Positions 24,385 to 35,000 of a stretch of 64,000 nucleotides of DNA are shown here, piece by piece. The notes beneath the pieces are model-generated. The model was given only the letters and a program-made list of their open reading frames with translations, did not search any database and was not told the origin of the DNA. This stretch comes from Ascidia mentula. Taxonomy: Eukaryota; Chordata; Ascidiacea; Phlebobranchia; Ascidiidae. Location: assembly GCA_947561715.1 (NCBI GenBank), contig OX387198.1, forward strand, positions 62,001 to 126,000, in the 5' to 3' direction. The position numbers and the translations under genes were made by a program. The number at the start of each line of letters is the position of its first letter. Position 1 is the stretch's first letter.

Positions 24385-24742
24385 CCTACGGCACACTATT
24401 GCAAATTTCAATGAAACATAAAACGTCAGATTATTTGTCCTTTCTCCACTTTATATTTCGTTGAATTTGGGTTTGAGCTGGATTTTGCGAGCGTAGACGT
24501 CCGTAAAAAAAACTTCAATTGCATTCATTTCATGCGCAAGAAACTAATCTTCCATGTCGCAAAATCAACACATTTCTTTTGTTTTTTCAGCTAATATCTT
24601 ACATAAAATACTGATTTATCTGATGTAAATATCATGTCGGTCGTATAAATAAGTGAGACCGAAAATACCCACGTGAGTCTTCCGATGTAAACAAAGTTTT
24701 GGAATTTGTGTATAAGCTGCATAAAGTTTTGGAAGTTTGATA
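24385..24742. promoter_or_regulatory. Shared divergent promoter of NAA20 and HGH1
   Basis: 358 bp separate the two start codons of divergently transcribed housekeeping genes, so both core promoters must lie here. No TATA box stands out. Elements were not resolved further. Confidence 0.6.
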
Positions 24743-26418
24743 ATGGAAGGAATTTGCGATGAACTGCTGACATTTCTTCAAAAATCAACAAGACTTGAAA
24801 TTAAATTAACTGCCACCAAAAATGTATTATCTCTCACCGCTTCAGCTGACGGAAGGAAATTTATTGTTGAAAACAGAAGCTTATTGGAGGTAAAAACTAT
24901 TGTAATTTGTCTTTTTTTCGCTAGAAAACTTTTAATGGTAATGTTTTTTTTTTTTGAAAACTCAGCTCAGTTCTAAACGTATTTTTGTAGGCAATCCTTA
25001 AACTGACAAAGGATGAAAATCGTTTGGTTGTTGTGGATTGTTACAACATGCTTGTGAACTTATCAAGTGAACCACATGTCATAGATGTTATCCTTGAAAG
25101 CTACAACATCATCCCAGAATTCCTGCGACTTGTTTGTGATCCAGACTCACAATATTCCCATAAAACCTGTATGATTTTGAATAATTTGACGAGAACTTTA
25201 AACGGGAGCGAAAGAATGGTTGAATGCATCCCTGATTTTTGTGAAAACAGTGAAGGAAATGTTCCAGGGATCCACAAACTTGTTGATGTATTTTGTGCCA
25301 CAAACCACAACAAGCATGGTTCAAGTCTTGATTACATCGCACCATTTCTTGGCAACTTATGTCAAGTTTTAAAAGGTAAGTTTAAAAATACAAAAGAGAC
25401 TTTTATCAATTGTTGTCAACATTTTTCTAGTAAGGAATTTGTTTCTTGATCCACAAAAAAGATTGATTTTAAAATTTCTTCCATTTTTGTCTCACAAATC
25501 CATAATAAGAAGAGGAGGCATTGCCACTCTATTCAGGAACTGCTCATTTGAATATGGTAAGTTTTTGTTAGTGTTTGTAATTTTTCTTTCAATTTCTTTT
25601 GGTTTGTGGTTTATTACAGAAAGCCACTGTTGGCTGCTAAGCGAGGAAGTAGATCTTCTTTCCCATCTTCTTCTTCCTCTTGCTGGCCCGGAGGAGTTCA
25701 GTGATGAGGAAAATGATCTTCTTCCGCTTGATCTTCAATATTTATCATCGGATAAAACAAGAGAACAAGATCCTGACGTGCAAAAAATTTTATTGGAAAC
25801 ACTGATATTGGTAGGTAAAAGTATTGTTTGCGTAACATGCTGAAATATAATGCTCAACTAAATAAAGTAATACCTTTGCCATCTTAGCCTTAATAAAGGT
25901 TTTTAACCGTACCAGGAACATTTGACAACAACTACAGTAGAGATTACCAATGAACTTTCCATTTTGTAAATACTTTCCTACAAACAACCCAACACGTTTT
26001 ATGTCCCATTTTTAAACATAAAATATTGGAACCAACTGCATCATTAACAATATCGACTGCTCTCCATACCATCTAGCATACATGTTTTACTCATTCTGTA
26101 AGATTGCTTTAATGTTTCCAGCTTTGTGCTGACAAATCTGGAAGAACTTTCATCAAGTCAAAAAATGCCTATCTGATTATTCGAGAGTTTCATAAATGGA
26201 TTTTCAAGAGAAAAGATGAAGAAGTTTCAGATGTTTGCGAGAAACTTATTCAGGTGCTTTTATCTCAGAATTTGAAAAATAACATTGTTGAAATTGAAAT
26301 ATTTTAGATATTGATATCAGATGAACCAGAAGACGGACCGGAAAATTTATTGACTTGCGAAATCCCAGAGAAATACACAAAAATTCTGGAGACACAGGCA
26401 GACAATGTCCAGGAGTAA
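24743..26418 (+). CDS. HGH1: HGH1 homologue, armadillo-like eEF2-folding co-chaperone
   Basis: HGH1 (FAM203/BRP16) is a HEAT/ARM-type adaptor that helps the TRiC chaperonin fold elongation factor 2 in the cytosol (known for yeast). Six exons give 363 residues: 24743-24889, 24991-25375, 25431-25556, 25620-25810, 26122-26253, 26308-26418. All phases agree. Family blocks include GRKFIVENRSLLEAILKL, MLVNLSSEP, ILNNLTR and RRGGIATLFRNCSFE. Near the end are LPLAGPEEFSDEENDLLPLD, LQYLSSDKTREQDPDVQKIL and ILISDEPEDGPENLL, which match the human C-terminal half closely. The protein ends 137 bp before the stop of the converging gene. Confidence 0.95.
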
Positions 26419-26555
26419 AACAACAAAATTTATCAAAATATTGTTTGTTTAGGCAGATTGCATATTGGGTAAAATGACAAATTGTTTTTTAAATGATGAC
26501 AAAGTGCTTGTAAAAACGAAAGAAAAAGAAAAGACGTGAACTTCAGGCTGGATAT

Positions 26556-29065
26556 TTAATCGTCCTCTCCATAAAACCTCAATGGAATATTAATTCCGGT
26601 CACTGAAAAATACTTTGTTAATATTTTAATGAAATAAAAAAAATGTTTCATGTCAAACTTACAGTTCTCCAGACTTTCCAAATGATCTTGAACTTTCTTG
26701 TAGATAAACACAGAAGAATTTCTTGTTTCCTGGATAATTTTCGCTTTCATTAATCCAACCACGGCCCACCTTTTGCCAACGTAACACAGCAGAGGATGTC
26801 CTGTATCCGCCTGAACATAAATGTAGTTTGAGTCAAAATATCGTGATAAAGAGTTCCCCACTAGGTGGGGTTTTGTGTTTGCAAGGGGGGAATTCTCACT
26901 GACGTAAACAAGTTGCCCCCCTTTAGTTTTCCGGGCGTTTCATTGCAATTAACTGTTTTATTAAAATATACAAGTATCACAGTTATGGCATGTGAGTCGC
27001 GGGTGGTTCAACAAATCAAAGAGGTTTGGGAGCCCTGACATAAAAGCTTTGAAATATTTAGAAATTTTTTCAATTGATCAACAGCTTGGTGACTTGTTCA
27101 TGCGTGACGGCGATTAATAATTGTTTGCACACGGGCCGTGTTTAGAAGTAAGCGATGATTGGCCAAAGCATCCGGTGTCAGATTTTCCGCTAATGAAACA
27201 AAGCGACTATAGACAACTGTGTACATCGCGAATTATAACCTTGAACATGTGATTAAAGGTCAAATAAGTTACCGCTTCACCGCTGATGGTGGAGATCGCC
27301 GATATGTAACTGAAGCTTGCCAGTGAGCTCGATATATTTCCTTGCTTCAATCTTTCTTCGCAAACTTCATCAGATTCAGTTTCCGCCTCAATCTCACGTA
27401 AAGCCCCAACTTTGGTTTTTATGTCGTTACGGCCTACGTCACAAAGGTTCAACAAACATGAAGGTGCATCTGGTGATCACCAACCTTCAAGTTCCCAGCC
27501 AACCGTGAAGCACGTGACCTTCTCGTCGTGTTTGTATCGGAGAGGGGGGAGGCAGGCGGGCCTCACATACGGTGTGAAAGTTACGTCATCGTCCAAGTGC
27601 AGCAACGACATCGCAAACTCGTCAACTACGTCATCATCGTCGCTATGATTGCATCACATTATCTATAATTACGTCATTATTTCATTTATATTTCATTGAC
27701 TTACTAAGGAACTGAAACGGTTTTCGTTACAGCGAATGTTTGCTCGGATGGCTCCCGGAATCCAATCACGTGTTTTCCAACAATCACTTGTATTCTTGTT
27801 CTGAAATAAAGACATCAGTAATTATCATTAATCAACATCGCCACCTAGCGGTTTTAAATAAACATCTTTTTACACTTGGATTCCTTGCAGACAACTTGTG
27901 GCGGCGAGAATGAATCTTTGGTTTAAAATAACTCCATGACAGTAAAACTTGCTGTCACGCATGACTGCCGCCATCCACGGCCATGTTCCTTCAGTGGAAG
28001 TCACGTGACCCGATCCTAGCTTCTGAAAATAAATCGACTTCTTCGATAAGTGGATATAAAGGAAATCGGTATCGGCTGTTAGACTCGTTTATTATTGTTA
28101 CTTAATATTGGTTTAATTTAAACGCAAATTTCACTGACTTGAAGGGAAACGGGGGTCACGTGACTTGTGCCGCATTCCGAATAAGAATTTTTTCCTGAAA
28201 CAAAAATATTTTCTTCTGTTTATTGTGGCTCAAACCACAGTAGCCTCACCCCAAGCTAGCTTGAATCCCTTCGCTCTGTTAGGTTTGCTCGTGAAATAAA
28301 CAACGTTTGCTTCCCTGGATTTGACGAGGAATTTCCGTTCTGATAATTTCCCACAAAGCTTGCGCTTCGTCACCTGGAAACATTTTTCTGATAAAAGTTG
28401 TTAAATTATGGAAAGGTTTCAAACGTGCAAAATTAACACGTGAGCTCGTAGGTGGGAAATGTTGTCGTTTCAATCTACTTGTTACTGGTCAGATGCTTGT
28501 TTGATAAAAATGCTGGAGTTTGGCTCAATGTTTATCAATATTCGTTCTCACCCTTTTGCTGATGGATATCGGACCTCCAAAAATATCAAGGTAAGCAACA
28601 GAGCAGGATTCCGAGCGAGGAATATTGAAACGCGTGATTTTCAACACTATCTAAATATATCGAAATGATTACGTAATTTGCGGTGATTGGATTGTGATTC
28701 AGTGCTTCGTTAAACTTTTATCCTTCGAAAATACTTTAAATGTTTACAGTTTTCGAACAGCTAACTAACAACCAAGACTTGCTGCCACACGCACCACATT
28801 CTCGAATGGTTTGATCGACCAAACAAAAGCTTTGGGTTGGTCGACAAAGTGGAGAGATGGAGATTGTAAACTCCCGTGTGTTTCAGTTCTCTCGAATATT
28901 TCAGGTTCCACGGGACCTTTCAATAGTAATCACACAACGCATCATTAAACCATCGCGTCTTGACCGTGAGAATTTTCCATCACCTGCCATAAATTCATCC
29001 GTAGAATGACCATACTTCGTAAGGTACAACAGCAAGAGAGTCACCATGAAATCGCGCACATCCAT
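26556..29065 (-). CDS. Secreted CUB plus S1-fold pseudoprotease
   Basis: Eleven exons, all in phase, 419 residues: 29065-28984, 28916-28773, 28646-28552, 28373-28250, 28194-28139, 28022-27874, 27800-27705, 27642-27485, 27433-27273, 26810-26663, 26602-26556. A signal peptide (MDVRDFMVTLLLLYLTKYG) is followed by a CUB domain (about 35-150; ETHGSLQSPSLHFV, CSVAYLDIFGG, KLCGKL, NVVYFTSKPNRAKGFKLAW). A CUB-to-protease linker Cys follows, then a chymotrypsin fold. The fold shows GTWPWMAAV, VIVGKHV and YVRPACLP. The catalytic positions are all replaced: His57 by Ser210 (LAATSC), Asp102 by Glu257 (DEFAM) and Ser195 by Thr358 (ADTGHP). The Arg/Ile-Val-Gly-Gly activation site is also gone. The reading frame is fully open, so this looks like a kept non-enzymatic protein, perhaps a binding or regulatory homologue of its neighbour. 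Intron phases match the divergent paralogue, which indicates gene duplication. Confidence 0.87.
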
Positions 29066-29994
29066 GGTGGAATTTACGCAACGCAATGGATGAAAACAGC
29101 AAGATTTTAAAGTCACTTCCTGTCGTATAAATTAAATGTGTAAGAAGGAAATGAACCCTTCGGCCGTTGCCAAATACTTTGATAAAACAAATACCATCTG
29201 GCTCCATGTAACTTACCTTAACTTTCGTCTACAGTAATTGTTTGTTTCTTTTAATACCAAACTACATCCAACAAACTTTCCTTGCTGATGGAGCCACTTA
29301 ATGAAATTAGAAAAATTGACCAATATCAGCATCTTACACTCTTGTAGCGCAACACAGCGTAATATTAATATTAAATGTGGCTTACAAATGCTCGTTTGCT
29401 GAAAAACATGCTTTGGTCTGTGTCACAAAGCATTCAAATGACCTTCGTGACGTCAATAACAATTGTTCAATTCGTGGAAACTTTATACTGCCAATGTAAC
29501 TGATAAGGTAAAGCGGTGACAATTGTTTAATTGTTGACTTTTCTCAGGACGTTCGAGAACTGTTTGTCCGACATATCTAATATTTAAATTAAGCAACAAT
29601 GGCTCAACTTCATGACAAAATAACGACCGATTATTTAAGACTACCGTATGTTGCTAATATTTGCATGGTATCTTACTTTTATATAAATATACACTTAAAC
29701 TGACTTGGTTGAAAATACATTACAACGTTTTATGACTAAACGTTTTAGAGAACTGTTAACCTGAACCATTCTCGTTAAAAGTCTATGTTTGCATCCCTCT
29801 CCTTACCAGAGGACAAAAATGTACGAGGTGACGTCACGTGTTGAAACAACCTGCATTGCGACCCCAGGGAATGCCCCTGGTGGGTGGTTGCCACACAACA
29901 ATTAATACCCACTGGCCTTCATACATTCCGATGATGAAATACCGGCTTTGTTTGCTTCGGTTTGTTTGGGCCATTTTGCTTTTCCAGCCTTCAG
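29066..29994. promoter_or_regulatory. Divergent promoter region of the two CUB-protease paralogues
   Basis: 929 bp between the start codons of the head-to-head pair. It contains a TGACGTCACGTG block near 29830-29840 (CRE-like and E-box-like). No other gene was found. Co-regulation of the two genes is plausible but unproven. Confidence 0.45.
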
Positions 29995-32960
29995 ATGAAG
30001 AACTTTATGTTCATTCTTTTGTTTATGGCGATTGGCTTTGTAAATTCTGAAGGTAAATTACTTGTTAACTTAAAATGGTGGTTGGGGAGTTTTCTTGGTA
30101 CAGAAAAGTGTTGACTTCAGACAGATTAGATAAAATATGCGACATCATTGCGTAAAATAGTTCGGAAAGTTGTTAAATCCAACGACGTTAGGATTTTTAT
30201 TGAGTAATATATGTGCGGATGTTTAAAAAACACACATATAAGACTGTTAAATATAAACAGAATGGAGTCGGAATGGATGCGGTTACAGTATTCACGACGA
30301 AGAAGGGATTGTGGCTTCACCAAGAATCACAACGAGCACGGAAGAAGATTTTTATTGCGAGTGGAGAATTTCAACTCTTCCACAAACGGTTTTAAATTTT
30401 ATTTTTTGTTGTTGGAAATAAGCGTTACGCTTGAGCGAGGATATTTACCAGGTGCATCCCCTATGTCGTAGCAAACAATAACAACAGTAAATAAAATGAC
30501 AAGGGCCCCATGAAGGTTATCGAGTCAGGCGTCCATGTAAAGGTGATTTCCTCACGGACAATCACCGTCTGTCGTAGGATCGCAGTCAGTCGCACTGGGA
30601 GGTGATGAGTTGCGACAGGTTGCATGTGACGAAAGGTGGCCACCCGGTCGTGCTGACCAAAGCAAGAATACCTCGGCTCGTCACTGGTCAATAAACAAAT
30701 GTTGCGCTTACCACAGGTTACTTAATCAGTTTTTTTTCCACAAATAACAGACGGACAGAAAATACAACTGTGTCAAATGTGCAATTACTTTGCACCACCA
30801 TAAAAAATATGAAATTTGTTTAGGAAATTTTGGTGTCTTTTCTGTCATTCAGCATTCCATATCATGAATACTGCAAGTTTGGATTTGTTGAAATTTATAT
30901 TGGAAATGACAACAAGCATGAAAAGGTAAAGTTTTAATTATCATACTTATCAGAATACTCTTCATATAAGTTAACTTGTGTGATTGTGTTTACTGGCTAC
31001 CTTGCTTTCAACAAAACTTTTTAGGTTAACGGTACAAAATTATGTGGAGAGCTTGACATAAAAAATATATGGGAATTGCATACAAATTCTATGCTGGTGA
31101 TTTTCTATGCCAGCAAATATCGTCTGTATCAGGGGTTTACTTTGGAATGGGAAAGCAAAGGTAAGGTTACAACATATTTTCATCTCATAAATTTCATATT
31201 GTAACTTATGCAAAAGCATGTGTTTTAATTGGACTACTTTTCCATGTTTTGTTAATATATGTTTGCACACATTTCAACACAGCAGTTTTATTTAGATTTA
31301 TCAAAAACTGCTGAGTTTGAGTTATGTGGACAGAATGCTGTAATTCCTGAGTTTGTTACAAAATTTTTGAAAAATTTGGGTGGAACCATAAACAGTGAGG
31401 AAAACAGATACACAAATGCATCAGAAGGATCGTGGCCATGGCAAGCATTCATCAATTTGGGAAATACAAACTACAAAAAAATATGTCAAGCAACAATATT
31501 GTACAGGAATGTCGTTATAACAGCTGCACATTGTGTTGAAAATGATATTTTGTGAGTGGGTTAAACTTTTTGCAAATTACTCAATAATTTAACTTTAATT
31601 AAATTTATCCTTAATTTCTTGCTATAAGAAAAACATTTTAGGGGCAAAGAATTTTCCTTTTTTCGCAATACATATCATAACTTACATGCGCAAATGAAAA
31701 GGAAGTATAATTGTGATATGAAAGGTAATAAATTTCCCCAACTTTATTCGCAAGAATATTTACGCTGCAGGCCTGATGATCTTTACATCTTTGTGGGAAA
31801 ACATCTCTCATCAGTGTGGGAAGCTACTGAGCAGAAACTAAAAGTTGAAGAAATCCATATTCATTCTAAGCGCATGTATGATACCATTTGTTGTTGTTTA
31901 GTCGGTACTGGTTAGAAAGAAAAAAATTGTAGTTGCAAATGTTATTTAAAGACAGTTTAAATATTCCAAGTGTAAATTATCAGGCCTGATGCACCTCAAA
32001 AAAGTCCATTTGCTTTTTTACAAATATGTTTTAGTAAATTTGCCAATGAATTTCAGGCTTGCACGGTACCTCACACAAAACAGTGATATTTGTGATTATG
32101 ACTTGGCTTTGCTGGTCTTGGAAAATGATATAACTTTTTCTCCTTACATTCAACCTGCGTGCTTGCATTTGTCAGGGGCTCACAGCAGGTTATGCATTGC
32201 TACGGGTTGGAACGTCCAATACACCATAACTCATCCTGGTAAAATGTTTTCTTGCTCCTCTTGCTCTATAGTTAATCTGTTACCAAAGTGTTTTTTGGTT
32301 GTGAGGGCAATCTGTGTGATTTAACGCAATTACCTGGGTTGTACCTGGGGCTTCAGGCCGCCTGGTTCTTATAATGCATTTTCAGATGAATTTGTGGATG
32401 TTTTGGTTTTCATCCATTGCTACTTTTTAATTCAAATACTTTGAACTCCCAGAAAAAATTTCATTATCTGGAAAGTCTGTTGGTCTTAAGGAGTTGGAGA
32501 TATCGTTTTATGAGGTTCACACTTGTGATTTGCTACTTGCTGGAAACGGATACATCCATGGCAGATTCCATAACTTTCTTTGTGGCACTTCGGGAGACTT
32601 GGGGGATTATACAAGAGCTGCATTGCACGAGGTTTACAAGAAAATCACATTTGAATCTGTAAAGTATATTTAAATGTTTATTGAAGGGAGATTCTGGGGC
32701 ACCTATTGTATGTTATCAAAATGAACATTGGGAGCTTGTGGCTGTACATGTTGCCAGTATGTGGTATCACAGCATTGGTAAAATTGTCCATCTGTTTATG
32801 AAGGTCAACAACCCTTGGGTTAAGAGTAGTAAGTTTCCACATATCAACATGCATTGAAACCATTTGTTTTGACATTATATATGTTCCAGAGCTAGGATTG
32901 GGAAATGATTTGCTTCATGATGTATACAATTATCGAACCAGTGGTGGTCAAAATGTGTAA
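29995..32960 (+). CDS. Secreted CUB plus S1-family serine protease with intact triad
   Basis: Ten exons in phase, 452 residues: 29995-30052, 30261-30388, 30824-30925, 31025-31160, 31296-31551, 31771-31875, 32057-32238, 32453-32631, 32687-32828, 32890-32960. A signal peptide (MKNFMFILLFMAIGFVNSE) precedes a CUB domain (EEGIVASPRITTSTEEDFYC, ILVSFLSFSIPYHEYCKFGF, GTKLCGEL, VIFYASKYRLYQGFTLEW). The protease fold keeps His220 (VVITAAHC), Asp277 (CDYDLALL) and Ser385 (EGDSGAPIVC). Unusual points: SEENRYTNASEGSWPWQ stands where R-IVGG normally lies, so conventional zymogen activation is not expected. The pocket residue 189 is Ala, and Cys191 (here His) and its partner Cys220 are missing. It could be an active enzyme with relaxed activation or a second non-classical member. 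It is a paralogue of the divergent pseudoprotease gene. Confidence 0.87.
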
Positions 32961-33058
32961 ATGCTATGTCTGTAACAGAAGCTAAATAAGTTTGGTATTT
33001 GATTTCCATCTGCCACATCTGTATAAATTTGACGCAAACATAAACTATAATTTTCACC

Positions 33059-33064
33059 AATAAA
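33059..33064 (+). terminator. Poly(A) signal of the CUB-protease gene
   Basis: AATAAA about 100 nt after the TAA stop of the plus-strand protease gene. Confidence 0.65.
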
Positions 33065-33284
33065 AGTAGTGCTTGTGTCCAAGATTTAAGCTCTTTTCAA
33101 GAATACTGTGTAAACAGGTTGAATGCATGATGTTTTTTGTAACCCGTTCTTTTTCGTGTTAAAAAACAAAACAAAAAAGTTCAGATCAAATGTGGAATGA
33201 GCGTTTGTGAAATATAACTAGTAAAACCTGGTGATGATCATTTATCGGAGAATTCATCCCTTGAGCTGGAGGAAAATACTGCTA

Positions 33285-33506
33285 CACCGGGTCACAAAGT
33301 TTTTTCCAAACTTGATCCACGTATAAGTCTGCGTAAAACAGAAATATGTGAGAATTTTCATGATTAGGTGTAAACAGGGCCACCACCTGTTATTTTTGTT
33401 TTTAAAATTAACTTGAAATACTACACGAAATCGTAGCGTTAATATTAGCACAGATTTCTATGTTACATAGGCTTAAATGTGGATCAAAAAACTTTGTGAC
33501 CTGGTG
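33285..33506. mobile_element. Short inverted-repeat DNA element (MITE-like), 222 bp
   Basis: The left end CACCGGGTCACAAAGTTTTT and the right end match as inverted repeats over about 21 bp with one mismatch. A second block, TTGATCCAC, is matched further in. TA lies immediately outside both ends (33283-33284 and 33507-33508), as expected for a TA target-site duplication of Tc1/mariner-like or related elements. There is no coding capacity, so this is a non-autonomous element. Confidence 0.75.
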
Positions 33507-33515
33507 TAAAATTTA

Positions 33516-34064
33516 TGGGGCGCCGTTTTGAAAAAAATTATCTTGCCGCAACATAGAGCTAAGTTGCGGCAAGATAGCTAAGTTGCGGCAACATAGTGCT
33601 AAGTTGCCGCAACATAGAGCTATCTTGCCGCAACATAGTGCTAAGTTGCGGCAAGATAGCTAAGTTGCGGCAACATAGTGCTAAGTTGCGGCAAGATAGC
33701 TAAGTTGCGGCAACATAGTGCTAAGTTGCGGCAACATAGTGCTAAGTTGCTGCAAGATAGCTAAGTTGCCGCAACATAGAGCTAAGTTGCTGCAAGATAG
33801 CTAAGTTGCGGCAACATAGTGCTAAGTTGCGGCAAGATAGCTAAGTCGCCGCAACATAGAGCTATCTTGCCGCAACTTAGCGCTATGTTGCGGCAAGATA
33901 GCTCTATGTTGCGGCAACTTAGCTATCTTGCCGCAACTTAGCACTATGTTGCCGCAACCGTAGCTATGTTGCCGCAACTTAATATTTTTCAAAAAGGCGC
34001 GTTGATGCCATTGTGAAAAATAGCTATGTTGCGGCAAGTTAATTTTTTTCAAAACGGCGCCCCA
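33516..34064. mobile_element. Inverted-repeat DNA element carrying a palindromic minisatellite, 549 bp
   Basis: The first 25 bp (TGGGGCGCCGTTTTGAAAAA and the next 5 bp) are repeated exactly in inverted orientation at the right end, and the match extends to about 41 bp with one mismatch. TA dinucleotides flank both ends (33514-33515 and 34065-34066). The interior is a minisatellite built on TTGCGGCAA/TTGCCGCAA. A partial inner copy of the right terminus lies near 33983-34008. There is no coding capacity. It sits 9 bp from another inverted-repeat element. Confidence 0.8.
33540..34040. repeat. Palindromic minisatellite of TTGC(G/C)GCAA units
   Basis: About 23 copies of the 9-mer TTGCGGCAA or its complement TTGCCGCAA, including three one-base variants, spaced 19-22 bp apart by AAGATAGCTAAG and AACATAGTGCTAAG spacers. 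The first two thirds run in one orientation. From about 33870 the units run in reverse, so the array can fold back on itself as a large hairpin. Confidence 0.9.
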
Positions 34065-34271
34065 TAAAAATTATCTTCCTGAGCTGGAAGATAAACAAAT
34101 TCATAGAAATCAAATACAAAAATTGATTTTTCTGTTCCCCGAAGCGTTACGCTTGATTAGTTATGTTACGATGAGCAAGAAGATGTTATTTTAACGTGGA
34201 TTGCTGGTTTGTCAGTTATTTGTATGTTTTGACGAATAACATAATATGTTTTACCCGAAGTTTAAATAGAA

Positions 34272-34730
34272 ATGCTTAAAACTGGGCTGTTTCGCTGTTG
34301 TCATGTTACAAGAAATATTCAGTTAATGACGGTTGGTTTTTCGACGTCACAACAGCATTTCTCAAAGAATATCAACAACCGTAGACGTTGGGCAAGTCCT
34401 GAAAAATGGAAGGAATTAAAAACAAGCACAGGAAAAATTCCCTGGCAACCCAACATACCTTACACCAAGGAAACAGACCACTTTTCAGAGGAAGAAGCTT
34501 ACAAAGGAATGTACGACTACCTTGCCATACTTGGCGATGATGTCACATTGCAACCAAAACTTTTTTGCAAGGGTCCCGCTCACATCAGAGGCCATAATGA
34601 ATCTGAATTAAAACGACTTTTGCAAAAACGTCGAATGTTGGGATATAGAATGCACATTGAAGATTTAGATGCTTGTAACAAAAGAATCCGATATCTTGTA
34701 AGAGAAAAGCAGAAGAAGGAGGGATTTTAA
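34272..34730 (+). CDS. Small basic protein, probably mitochondrial, family not recognised
   Basis: Intronless 152-residue reading frame. The N-terminus (MLKTGLFRCCHVTRNIQLMT, then FSTSQQHFSKN) is Arg/Ser-rich, lacks acidic residues and resembles a mitochondrial targeting peptide. The mature part has a conserved-looking middle (KIPWQPNIPYTKETDHFSEE and YDYLAILGDDV) and a helical basic C-terminus (SELKRLLQKRRMLGYRMHIE, then RIRYLVREKQKK). That pattern recalls mitochondrial ribosomal or respiratory-assembly proteins, but I could not match it to a named family. A same-strand gene begins 270 bp downstream, so co-transcription is possible in an organism that uses trans-splicing. Confidence 0.7.
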   Translation: MLKTGLFRCCHVTRNIQLMTVGFSTSQQHFSKNINNRRRWASPEKWKELKTSTGKIPWQPNIPYTKETDHFSEEEAYKGMYDYLAILGDDVTLQPKLFCKGPAHIRGHNESELKRLLQKRRMLGYRMHIEDLDACNKRIRYLVREKQKKEGF

Positions 34731-35000
34731 TTACAACAATTATTTAGGATTTGCATTTAAATAATCTAATTTTTGTGCCCGTGTTAAGTTTCTCGGTGTT
34801 ACAGATTCACACCTTTTCAAGTTGTGACCATCATAAAAGCATTAAATTCACACTTTACTTTTGCGCTCTCCAAAGTGACAATTCCCTCACCCCCTTTAAC
34901 ATGTTGTATGACTTGTCCAGATTTGCTCATTTAAGGTAAGTTGCAAGTTTAATTTGTCATTTAACAAAACATCAGCTTTGCAACTGGAACCAGGCAAAAT

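Noticed and set aside
27469-27485. A 15-bp gap between two protease exons
   Set aside because: Too short for an intron; using the acceptor at 27434-27435 gives a 50-nt intron and keeps phase.
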